NCBI GenBank assembly: GCA_003149345.1
Contig: QFWI01000008.1
Location: forward strand, 496,001-560,000
Origin: Vampirovibrio chlorellavorus
Lineage (GTDB): Bacteria > Cyanobacteriota > Vampirovibrionia > Vampirovibrionales > Vampirovibrionaceae
Direction: 5' to 3'
Length of the DNA stretch: 64,000 nucleotides
This document shows, in pieces, positions 18,471 to 25,507 of the stretch (position 1 is the first letter of the stretch; each line of letters opens with the position of its first letter). Position numbers and translations under genes: made by a program. The notes below the pieces were generated by a model. That model was not told the DNA's origin. It searched no databases and saw nothing but the letters and a program-made list of their open reading frames with translations.

Positions 18471-18575
18471 AAAAAAAAAGACCTCTTTTTACAGAGAGGT
18501 CGATCCATTTTTTTGGTTGGGAGTGAGGGGGAAAGTGAGTGTTTTTGTAGGGATGTTAGTGTGTTACTAACTTTT
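18471..18575 (-). ncRNA. candidate small RNA, copy 1
   Basis: Reading leftward: a sigma70-like promoter (TTGCCA, 16 bases, TATATT), a predicted start near 18575, a 5' hairpin (stem GTTAGT/ACTAAC at 18555-18571), an unpaired C-rich segment containing CUUUCCCCCUCACUCCC (within 18515-18538), then a terminator hairpin (GACCTCT/AGAGGTC, 18480-18501) and nine U residues (18471-18479). The length is about 105 bases. It is independent of the next gene, which starts 270 bases further on. A second copy lies 370 bases away. No open frame with a ribosome site is present. Confidence 0.65.
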
Positions 18576-18581
18576 GATAGC

Positions 18582-18609
18582 AATATACCGCTTCAAAAAT
18601 CGCTGGCAA
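18582..18609 (-). promoter_or_regulatory. promoter of small RNA copy 1
   Basis: The -35 TTGCCA (18604-18609) and -10 TATATT (18582-18587) are separated by 16 bases. The spacer sequence TTTGAAGCG is shared with copy 2 promoter, so the promoter was duplicated with the RNA. Confidence 0.6.
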
Positions 18610-18842
18610 GAAAATCTATAGCTCAACCGTCATGTTGTAATATTTCGTTACAAACAGGGTAAAACGTCCCAAAGCCAGGCAAAGCCAACCTTTCGGACAA
18701 CTTCTAAAAACAATGGCAGGCCGCAGAACTGAGTCCGGCCTGAGGGCTAATCACCCTTTTCTCGCCTGATGCAAGCATGCGAAACCCGACACCGGCCCAG
18801 CAAGGACACACAGGGCGTAACCCAGATGATTAATGGCATAGC

Positions 18843-18993
18843 AAAAAAAAAGACCTTCTAACAAGTTAGAAGGTCGATCCAATTTTTAGGTTGGGAGTGA
18901 GGGGGAAAGTGAAAGATTTAAGAGTTAGATCTAACTTTCAAACACTGACTTTGCTTGGCTTTGGAGGCTTGAAGCGCTGCCGTGTTTGAGTGT
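18843..18993 (-). ncRNA. candidate small RNA, copy 2
   Basis: Same architecture as copy 1: promoter TTGCGC-16-TATTCT, predicted start near 18993, a 5' stem (GTGTTTGA 18982-18989 with TCAAACAC 18938-18945), a short palindrome GTTAGATCTAAC (18924-18935), the same C-rich single-stranded block (18889-18912, identical to copy 1 over 24 bases), then a perfect 11-bp terminator stem (18852-18875) and nine U residues (18843-18851). It is about 150 bases. The terminator stems differ in sequence between copies but both fold, which argues for a conserved structure. Confidence 0.65.
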
Positions 18994-18999
18994 GTTAGT

Positions 19000-19027
19000 A
19001 GAATATCGCTTCAAATTTCGGGCGCAA
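19000..19027 (-). promoter_or_regulatory. promoter of small RNA copy 2
   Basis: The -35 TTGCGC (19022-19027) and -10 TATTCT (19000-19005) have a 16-base spacer that aligns with the copy 1 promoter, including TTTGAAGCG. Confidence 0.55.
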
Positions 19028-19455
19028 CTATTTTCGTAAAATTCAGGTTCCGCTGTTTACAATTATTTACATAAAGTGTCCAAATCACACTAAAACCGTG
19101 TCTTTTTGATTTTCGCCCCATCATCCCTGACCCGTGCCTAAAGTCGGGGTCATTTTGACGGTCGACTAATTGACAGTTGCCCCAAAATTTCCCCGGCAGG
19201 GAAAGCGCGCCATGACGGGTAAGTGTGTTTCAAACACGGGATTATCGCTGTTACATTTGCTTACATCGCATCCCTGCTGGGTGTTTTCCAGCCACGGACT
19301 TGGTAAATCGACTGCCCAAACGAAGTAAACGCCGCAGGCAAGCAGGCGCTATAAGAAAAAGCGCCAAAGCAGGAACCACCGAGAAAAAAGTAAAAGTCGA
19401 ATCAGGCCCTTGAGAGCGGTAGAATAAAGCGTCAAGCAAGAGAACCGCCAACCCC
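19028..19455. other. intergenic region upstream of coaBC
   Basis: About 430 bases between the small RNA promoter and coaBC. A rightward frame at 19225-19413 is Arg/Lys-rich without a ribosome site or recognisable motif and is not called. No clear promoter for coaBC is seen. Confidence 0.35.
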
Positions 19456-20667
19456 ATGGATTTTTCAGGACAAACAATCGCCGTTGCCATCACCGGAGGC
19501 ATTGCCGCCTACAAGGCCTGCGACCTCATTCGGGAACTTTATCGACGAGGCGCCCACCGAGTACTGGGGATCCTGACCCCCACCGCGGAAGCCTTTCTCC
19601 CCGCCCTGACCGTGCAGGCCCTGACCCGTTACCCCGTGTACACCTCCGAACTGGCCGTGGACGACCATGGGGTGCCCATTCACATTGTGCTGGCCCAGCA
19701 AGCGGATGCCCTGCTGATTGTGCCGGCCACCACCGACACCCTGGCCAAACTGGCCCACGGCCTGGCCGACAACCTGGTGACCACCACGGCCATTACGTTT
19801 ACCGGCAAGCCAGTCCTGATGGCCCCAGCCATGAACACCCGCATGTGGGAGCATCCCCTGAGCCGCAAGAATCTGGACATTCTGCACGCTGTTCCCAATT
19901 ACCACCTCATCCAGCCCAGCTCGGGCAGCCTGGCCTGTGGGGAGGTTGGGGAAGGGCATCTGGCGGATCAGGAGACCATCTTGCAGGCCCTCTATGCGGC
20001 CATCCACCCTCAAAAAGGCCTGTTCCAAGGGGTGAAAGCCTTGGTAACCGCCGGAGGCACGTCTGAGCCGATCGACCCGGTGCGGGTCATTTCCAACCGC
20101 AGCTCCGGCAAAATGGGGCTGGCTATCGCCGATGAACTGGCCGCCATGGGGGCGGAAGTCACCCTGATTACCACCCGCCCCCCCAGTGGCAGACGCTATC
20201 CGGTCATCACCGTCCAGACAGCGGCGGAGATGAAAGCGGCCGTGGAAGCCCAGGCCCCTGAGAACCAGCTGATACTGATGGCCGCCGCCATTTCCGATTA
20301 CCGGGTGGCCAACCCTTCAGAGCAAAAACTGAAGCGCACGGCCAACGAATCCCGGCAGCTTGAGTTGATACCCAACCCGGATATTCTGGCCGGTCTGGGC
20401 GCCAACAAGCCAGCCGGACAAATTCTGGTGGGCTTCGCCGCCGAATCGCAGGCCCTCATTCATCACGCCACCCAAAAGCGACAGGCTAAAAATCTGGATG
20501 CCATTGTGGCCAACGATATCAGCCGCAGCGACATTGGTTTTGAAGCCGATCACAACGAGGTGACCGTGCTGTTCCCCGATGGCCCGCCGCACAGTTTAGC
20601 CCGTAGCAGCAAGCCCCAAATCGCCCGGCAGTTGCTCCAGTTATTACACCAACGGTTTTTCGCCTGA
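19456..20667 (+). CDS. coaBC: bifunctional phosphopantothenoylcysteine decarboxylase/synthetase (CoaBC)
   Basis: A 403-residue bifunctional enzyme of coenzyme A synthesis: the N-terminal flavoprotein CoaC decarboxylates phosphopantothenoylcysteine and the C-terminal CoaB joins cysteine to phosphopantothenate using CTP. The CoaC half (about 1-185) starts with the flavoprotein strand TIAVAITGGIAAYKACDLIR and has the APAMNTRMWEHPL motif and the substrate-clamp SGSLACGEVGEG containing the catalytic Cys. The CoaB half begins at VTAGGTSEPIDPVRVISNRS and has SSGKMGLAIADELAAMGA and the IVANDI segment. The length is normal. A hairpin at 20686-20711 lies between it and the convergent AAA+ gene. Confidence 0.95.
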   Translation: MDFSGQTIAVAITGGIAAYKACDLIRELYRRGAHRVLGILTPTAEAFLPALTVQALTRYPVYTSELAVDDHGVPIHIVLAQQADALLIVPATTDTLAKLAHGLADNLVTTTAITFTGKPVLMAPAMNTRMWEHPLSRKNLDILHAVPNYHLIQPSSGSLACGEVGEGHLADQETILQALYAAIHPQKGLFQGVKALVTAGGTSEPIDPVRVISNRSSGKMGLAIADELAAMGAEVTLITTRPPSGRRYPVITVQTAAEMKAAVEAQAPENQLILMAAAISDYRVANPSEQKLKRTANESRQLELIPNPDILAGLGANKPAGQILVGFAAESQALIHHATQKRQAKNLDAIVANDISRSDIGFEADHNEVTVLFPDGPPHSLARSSKPQIARQLLQLLHQRFFA

Positions 20668-20685
20668 TTTTCGCCTGAATCAATG

Positions 20686-20711
20686 GGCCTCCCGAAGCAT
20701 TTCAGGAGGCC
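20686..20711. terminator. hairpin between convergent genes
   Basis: A perfect 7-bp stem GGCCTCC (20686-20692)/GGAGGCC (20705-20711) between the coaBC and AAA+ gene ends. It lacks a clear U tract on either side, so its use as a terminator is uncertain. Confidence 0.45.
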
Positions 20712-20742
20712 TGTCATCGATTGGCGCTCTTCAGTGGCCCTC

Positions 20743-22212
20743 TTAAATATACAGATTCTTCCAGGCTGTATCCCGTTCGGGCTTTACCTCAAACTTGGCA
20801 ATCATTTGCTTATAGGCATCAGCAGTGTCCTCACTCACCGAGGGATGCACCTTTTTCAGGGCCTTGCTGAAATGCGCCGGGGTAATCTTTTCCCGTTGCT
20901 CCAAGGCGAACCGAGAGGCCTGATTCACCAACTCCCTGAGATCCGCGATGGAATAACCCGTGGTCTTTTCGGCCAAGGGGCCCACATCCAATCCCTCAGC
21001 CAACACCTGAGGAGAACGCTGCTTCAGGTACATCTCCAGCACCTGTTTTCGGCTGGGTTCATCGGGCGGGCCCACGTAAATTTTAGCGTTCATCCGCCCG
21101 GAGCGCACCAATGCCGGATCCAGCATATCCGGCAAGTTGGTGGTGGCCACCACGAACACGTTCTTTCGAGCGCATTCATTCAACTGGTTCAGGAACTCGG
21201 CCACTTCTTCGTTGTGATGGGTATTCAAAGAGTCCCCGCCCCGTTGAGGGGCCACCGCATCGACTTCGTCAATCAGCACCACCGTCGGGCGCTTTGATTT
21301 TTGGGCCATTTTGGCGGCAGCGTCAAAGGCTTCCCCAATAAATTTGGAGGTCTCGTGAATGTAGGGCGACCCGATGGTGGAGGGGTGAATCTCCAGAAAG
21401 TTCGCCCCTGCCTCTTCCGCCACGGCCTTGGCGAAAAAGGTTTTTCCATTACCCGGCGGCCCATACAACAGCACCCCGGAGGCGGAATGTTCCAGCCCGT
21501 AATCTTTATAAATCTGGGGATTCTTGATCTGATCCACCAGCAGGCGGTTCAAATCCGATTTCAAGCCCTCCATGCCCGCGATTCGTTTGAAGCCCAACCG
21601 CTCTGCCTGAGGGCCAAAAGGGCTTTGCTTGTAGGAAATAACCTGAATTTTTTTTGAGCCGCCATCATCCTCGCTGTCCGAATCGCTCGTTTCAGGCCCA
21701 TTGGCGTTAAAGGCCAGGGGCGTTTTTAAAAAGTCGGCAAACGCTTTATTCACCGCAGAGCTTACCAGGCGCCGCAGCTTCTGATCATCAGCCACAGGGG
21801 GTACGTCCTGCACCCGTCGGGGCGGGATGGCGCTGGTGGCAACAGACCCTGCCGGAGAGAGCGGCTTTTGGGTCACTGATCCTTCCACTTTATGCCGTTT
21901 TCGCAAGTTATATCGGTGCCCCGAAAGGTCTTTATTGCTCTTTTCATCACTCAAAGACGCCGAGCTGAACGAGTCCTCCTCAGACGAGGAAGTCGATTGG
22001 CTTGCGCTTTCCTCGGCATCATAACTATCGCCTGAATCACTCTCGCTGGGTTCCGGGGTGCGTTTGCGACGTCCTGTGAAATGAACCTCATCCCGCTGCA
22101 ATAATGGCAATAACGGCCCGGACTTTGTCAAAAACGCCGGTTCAGGACTGCTTTTTATCAGGGCGATTCCCTGAGGCTGCTTGCCAAAAACGGCACTCGA
22201 AATTCCAATCAT
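20743..22212 (-). CDS. AAA+ ATPase with acidic Ser-rich N-terminal region
   Basis: A 489-residue protein with one classical AAA module (about 205-410): Walker A GPPGNGKT (251-258), Walker B VVLIDEVDA (311-319), sensor/second-region-of-homology VVATTNLPDMLDPALVRSGR and a C-terminal helical lid (GPLAEKTTGYSIADLREL). It resembles the FtsH/p97/katanin class but lacks a protease domain and membrane helices. Residues 1-200 are unusual: a HFTGRRKR motif (44-51), a long Ser/Glu/Asp tract with repeated SxE/SxD sites (56-95), a basic patch RYNLRKRHK (100-108) and a second acidic patch (175-184). Such a makeup is more typical of eukaryotic nuclear proteins. The ATG is preceded by AAGGGGAC. The gene is monocistronic. 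Substrate unknown; a host-directed role is speculative. Confidence 0.85.
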   Translation of the reverse strand: MIGISSAVFGKQPQGIALIKSSPEPAFLTKSGPLLPLLQRDEVHFTGRRKRTPEPSESDSGDSYDAEESASQSTSSSEEDSFSSASLSDEKSNKDLSGHRYNLRKRHKVEGSVTQKPLSPAGSVATSAIPPRRVQDVPPVADDQKLRRLVSSAVNKAFADFLKTPLAFNANGPETSDSDSEDDGGSKKIQVISYKQSPFGPQAERLGFKRIAGMEGLKSDLNRLLVDQIKNPQIYKDYGLEHSASGVLLYGPPGNGKTFFAKAVAEEAGANFLEIHPSTIGSPYIHETSKFIGEAFDAAAKMAQKSKRPTVVLIDEVDAVAPQRGGDSLNTHHNEEVAEFLNQLNECARKNVFVVATTNLPDMLDPALVRSGRMNAKIYVGPPDEPSRKQVLEMYLKQRSPQVLAEGLDVGPLAEKTTGYSIADLRELVNQASRFALEQREKITPAHFSKALKKVHPSVSEDTADAYKQMIAKFEVKPERDTAWKNLYI

Positions 22213-22524
22213 GACTTGTCCCCTTCCCTTATCTTGAACTCACTTGAATCCGCATAACACTCTAAAACAGATGCCCGAATCGCAAATTTGCTGTAAACAC
22301 TGGCTTTTCAGATAACGAAAAGCCTAAAGTCGTGGCGCTGGTTGTTACCGATTAAAAACCCACTTCGAAACTCACTGTAATATGTTGGAAACAAACATAC
22401 ACCAAAAAACACAAAACTCAAGCCTGTATCTGGCACCCCATTCAAAAGCACAGGAGGCTACCGCCAGCCCAAAGAAAACGCCCGGTCAGTCTGCCGGGCG
22501 TCTTCGACTTTGGAGATGGATTGA
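22213..22524. other. intergenic region with mqnD-like terminator
   Basis: The 310 bases between the AAA+ gene start and the end of the MqnD-like gene hold the MqnD-like terminator (22471-22501) and the AAA+ promoter region. A short dyad TATGTT/AACATA lies near 22383-22400 and could be an operator; nothing else is supported. Confidence 0.35.
22471..22501 (-). terminator. rho-independent terminator of the MqnD-like gene
   Basis: A perfect 8-bp stem CCGGGCGT/ACGCCCGG (22494-22501 and 22478-22485) with an 8-base loop, followed on the minus strand by TTTCTTT. Confidence 0.75.
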
Positions 22525-23403
22525 CTAGACGGAACCAGCCAGTTCCGGCAGCACGTCAATGAATTCCGGCTCGATTTTATCCTGAATCACCCCGATAGCC
22601 TGGCCCCGCCATAACAGCAGTTTCACGGCCTTACGGATTTCCACGTCGGCATCCAGGGTCATCTCGTTCACGTACATGCCCACAAAGGCGTCAGCGGTCT
22701 TTTTATCCAGGCCCCGGGCAAATTGCAAGGCATACTCCAGAGCCTCTTCCCGGTGCTTCAAGCCATGCTCGATGCTGCGCTTCAGCACCCGGCCAATTTT
22801 CTGGATCATCTCCGGCCCCAAGTCCCGCCGGATGGCGTTACCGCCCAGTGGCAAGGTCAGGTTGCACTCTTCAAACCACCATTCGCCCAAATCCACTATC
22901 TTCACAAAGCCCTGCTGCTGATAGGTCAGCTGGCCTTCGTGAATGATCAAACCGGCGGCAAACTCTCCGCTTTCCACCCGTTCCATGATCTGATCAAAAG
23001 GCACCACGGCGGTTTTCAGCTCCGGCTCCCAGATTTTCAGGGCCAGGTAAGCCGTGGTCATCTCGCCGGGGACAGCCACCGTGACTTGTTTTAACTCGTC
23101 CCGGGTCATGGGCTTTTTGGCAATCAGCACCGGGCCATACTTATCCCCCACGCTGGAACCCACGTTGAGCAAGGCGTATTTATCATGCAAATGGGCATAA
23201 GCGTGGTAAGAAATGGCGGTCAGCTCGTAGGTGCCTTTCAAGGCTTCCCGGTTCAGGGTCTCGATATCGGTCAGGATGTGTTCAAAGGTCAGTCCTTCCG
23301 CATCGATTTTGTGATGCGCCAGCGCCCAGAACATAAAAGCATCGTCGGAGTCCGGGCTGTGGGCCACTCGAATGACAGCCGGGGCGGGTTTGATTTCGCT
23401 CAT
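22525..23403 (-). CDS. mqnD: MqnA/MqnD-family protein (COG2107-like), putative futalosine-pathway enzyme
   Basis: A 292-residue protein with a periplasmic-binding-protein fold but no signal peptide. Blocks match MqnD (1,4-dihydroxy-6-naphthoate synthase of the futalosine menaquinone route): HSPDSDDAFMFWAL, IETLNREALKGTYELTAISY, VAVPGEMTTAYLALKI, GEFAAGLIIHEGQLTYQ and LGEWWFEECNLTLPLGGNAI. The family's SPCPNDTF motif is replaced by SPDSDDAF, so it may be a divergent branch with a related reaction. Start ATG 23403 has GGAGAG eight bases upstream; a longer reading to 23562 is not supported. It has its own terminator. The other clear Mqn-like protein in the window is the cysteine-poor 13475-14617 gene. 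Confidence 0.7.
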   Translation of the reverse strand: MSEIKPAPAVIRVAHSPDSDDAFMFWALAHHKIDAEGLTFEHILTDIETLNREALKGTYELTAISYHAYAHLHDKYALLNVGSSVGDKYGPVLIAKKPMTRDELKQVTVAVPGEMTTAYLALKIWEPELKTAVVPFDQIMERVESGEFAAGLIIHEGQLTYQQQGFVKIVDLGEWWFEECNLTLPLGGNAIRRDLGPEMIQKIGRVLKRSIEHGLKHREEALEYALQFARGLDKKTADAFVGMYVNEMTLDADVEIRKAVKLLLWRGQAIGVIQDKIEPEFIDVLPELAGSV

Positions 23404-23721
23404 AATTAGCACTCTCCAGTTAAAGGGTAGGGGATCGAACTTGATAATAGGGTACCCCAAATATTCCCAGACCCAAAGCGCCAGACTGAACGCATCAGAC
23501 TGAACACCGGGAGGGATATCGTCTCTGGCCCTCCCCAGCCCGACCCCAAAACTGAAAAACAAACTCAGCCGCTTTTGGATTTTGCTTGCTTTTTGAGGAT
23601 TAACCGGGTAATACTAACTGAAATTGGATTTTTTGGTTCAGGTTTGTTTTTCACTATGGCAACGGGCCTCATCTGGAAATCTGGTTGTATATATCAAGTA
23701 ATTTTTGAGGTTCCTAACATC
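23404..23721. other. divergent intergenic region with long leader of the zinc-ribbon gene
   Basis: The 318 bases separate the MqnD-like gene (leftward) from the zinc-ribbon gene (rightward). An in-frame ATG at 23656 would extend the zinc-ribbon protein by 22 residues not resembling the family. A TTGTATATATC stretch near 23684-23694 may be a -10 region. No RNA structure can be defended. Confidence 0.3.
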
Positions 23722-24066
23722 GTGACCGTAACCGAACTCATTTGCGTCAACTGTGGCACTGGTTTCCCCTTTACCGCCGAAGAGCAAGAATTTTATCAAT
23801 CCAAAGGGTTTCAGCCCCCTAAAAAGTGCAAACCCTGCCGGGATGCCGCAAAACAAAGCCGTGGCGGCGGTTACGGTGGTGGTGGTGGTAGCTATGGCGG
23901 TGGCAGCCGTGGTGGCTACGGCGGCGGCGGTTACGATCGTCCTCAACGCCAAATGTACGATGCGGTTTGCGCCAGCTGCGGCGTGAATACCCAGGTGCCC
24001 TTCCAGCCGAACGGCAGTAAGCCTGTGTATTGCCGTGATTGCTACCAAAATACCGGCTCTTACTAA
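23722..24066 (+). CDS. zinc-ribbon protein with central Gly/Arg-rich segment
   Basis: A 114-residue protein. An N-terminal CxxC-like ribbon (CVNC at 8-11, CKPC at 36-39) of the type TGFPFTAEEQEFYQSKGFQP is known in bacterial zinc-ribbon proteins. A linker follows (47-76) made almost only of Gly, Tyr, Arg and Ser, like an RGG box, then a second ribbon (CASC at 83-86, CRDC at 104-107; CxxC-17-CxxC). It starts at GTG 23722 with GAGG about 11 bases upstream, which places the start directly before the first ribbon. RGG-type segments bind RNA, and the next gene is a DEAD-box RNA helicase, so an RNA-related role is an inference. Confidence 0.7.
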   Translation: MTVTELICVNCGTGFPFTAEEQEFYQSKGFQPPKKCKPCRDAAKQSRGGGYGGGGGSYGGGSRGGYGGGGYDRPQRQMYDAVCASCGVNTQVPFQPNGSKPVYCRDCYQNTGSY

Positions 24067-24270
24067 AATTTAGTCAATTCTTAGCATGGGGGTGGTTTGT
24101 TCCATTCAGGAATACCATCCCCATTCTAATGTTTATCCCCCTCCGAAAAACCGAGTGGAAAAATCCGATAGTCGTTACTGCCCGTGGTTAGCACCTGCAA
24201 CGTGTGATGAAGGTCTGATTTTTACTCTGTTCATCGAAATCAGTACCAATCACTAATTAAAGGTAACCCT
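24067..24270 (+). promoter_or_regulatory. leader between zinc-ribbon gene and DEAD-box helicase, with hairpin
   Basis: A 10-bp stem with one mismatch (ATGGGGGTGG 24086-24095 with CCATCCCCAT 24115-24124) sits shortly after the zinc-ribbon stop; it has no U tract. The rest of this 200-base leader could be the helicase 5' UTR, as is common for cold-induced helicases. This is weak evidence. Confidence 0.35.
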
Positions 24271-25404
24271 ATGACCACTATTCATTTTCAGGACTTGCCG
24301 CTGAGCGAGTCCCTTCAAAAAGCCATTGCCGATATGGGCTTTGAAAGTGCCTCCGACATCCAGGGTCAGGCCATCCCGTCCTTACTGGAAGGGAACGACC
24401 TGATCGGGCAAGCCCAAACTGGCACCGGCAAAACCTGCGCCTTTGGCATCCCCATCGTAGAGCGCATCGATCCGCTCTCTAAAAACGTGCAGGCACTCAT
24501 TCTGTGCCCCACCCGCGAGCTGGCCGTCCAGGTCTCCGAAGAGTTCAAAAAGCTCTTGAAACATCACAAACAGGTCTCTGTGGCCACTTTGTACGGCGGC
24601 GATCCCATGCCCAAACAACTGCGGGCCCTGCAAAAGCGGCCTCAAATTGTGGTAGGTACCCCCGGTCGGGTCATTGATCATCTGGGTCGTCGAACCCTGC
24701 GCATTCAGGCCTTGCAAACCGTAGTTCTGGATGAAGCCGATGAAATGCTGAACATGGGCTTTGTCGAGGATATTGAAAAAATTCTGGCCTACACCCCTAA
24801 AGAGCGACAAACCGTGTTCTTCTCGGCTACCTTGCCCCGGGCCATTCTGGAACTGAAAGATCGGTATCAACGCAATCCCATCCACATTCAGGCGGCTCAT
24901 CAGCCCAAAACCGCCGCCCTGATCGATGCCTCCTACTACGAAGTGCATCGTCGCAAAAAATCTGAAGCCTTGGTTTACCTGTTGGAGCAACACCAGTTCC
25001 AACTGGGTCTGATCTTCTGCAACACCAAAATGCAGGTGGAAGAGCTGGTGGATTGCCTGCAAAGCCAGGGTTACCCCGCTGAAGGGCTGCATGGCGGCAT
25101 GCCTCAGCGGAAACGGGACAAAGTGATGCAACGCTTCCGCAAAGGGGCGGTTCGCTTCCTGATTGCCACCGATGTAGCCGCCCGAGGCATTGACGTGCGG
25201 AACATCGAAGCGGTGTTCAACTACGATTTACCGCTGGATCAGGCCTTTTACATCCACCGGGTCGGGCGTACCGGAAGGGCAGGACAGTCTGGCCGGGCCA
25301 TTACCTTTGTGGAAAAAAGCCAATTGCCCCGACTGAGAAGCTTCCTGCGTTGCCCGGAAATTTCCTTGCGCAAGGAACAACTGCCTTACGCGGCCAACGC
25401 TTAA
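24271..25404 (+). CDS. DEAD-box ATP-dependent RNA helicase
   Basis: A 377-residue minimal DEAD-box helicase that unwinds or remodels short RNA duplexes. All motifs are present in order: F...Q motif (FESASDIQGQAIP, about 25-37), motif I AQTGTGKT, Ia PTRELA, Ib GTPGR, II DEAD (VLDEADEMLNMGF), III SAT, IV LIFCNTK, V ATDVAARGID and VI HRVGRTGR. It ends soon after the core, so it lacks the long C-terminal RNA-binding tail of DeaD and is closer to RhlE/CshA cores. AAGG precedes the ATG. A strong terminator follows at 25428-25462. Its neighbour upstream is a Gly-rich zinc-ribbon protein. Confidence 0.93.
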   Translation: MTTIHFQDLPLSESLQKAIADMGFESASDIQGQAIPSLLEGNDLIGQAQTGTGKTCAFGIPIVERIDPLSKNVQALILCPTRELAVQVSEEFKKLLKHHKQVSVATLYGGDPMPKQLRALQKRPQIVVGTPGRVIDHLGRRTLRIQALQTVVLDEADEMLNMGFVEDIEKILAYTPKERQTVFFSATLPRAILELKDRYQRNPIHIQAAHQPKTAALIDASYYEVHRRKKSEALVYLLEQHQFQLGLIFCNTKMQVEELVDCLQSQGYPAEGLHGGMPQRKRDKVMQRFRKGAVRFLIATDVAARGIDVRNIEAVFNYDLPLDQAFYIHRVGRTGRAGQSGRAITFVEKSQLPRLRSFLRCPEISLRKEQLPYAANA

Positions 25405-25427
25405 AACCATCAGGCCATCATCATTCA

Positions 25428-25462
25428 GGGGGCGTTCCGAGATTTTGGACGCCCCCTTTTTG
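25428..25462 (+). terminator. rho-independent terminator of the DEAD-box helicase gene
   Basis: The stem GGGGGCGT (25428-25435)/ACGCCCCC (25449-25456) is followed by TTTTTG. Confidence 0.85.
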
Positions 25463-25507
25463 TGGGCCTTCACTTCATCAACAACGTGAGGCTGCTGAGA
25501 TTAGCGC

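Noticed and set aside
18480..18540. Small RNA copies considered as riboswitches
   Set aside because: Each ends in its own terminator, has its own promoter, and no gene follows closely on that strand.
18401..18583. 60-codon minus-strand frame
   Set aside because: Overlaps small RNA copy 1 and its terminator; Lys/Phe-rich translation of A/T runs with no ribosome site.
19225..19413. 62-codon plus-strand frame before coaBC
   Set aside because: No ribosome site, promoter or recognisable protein; very basic composition.
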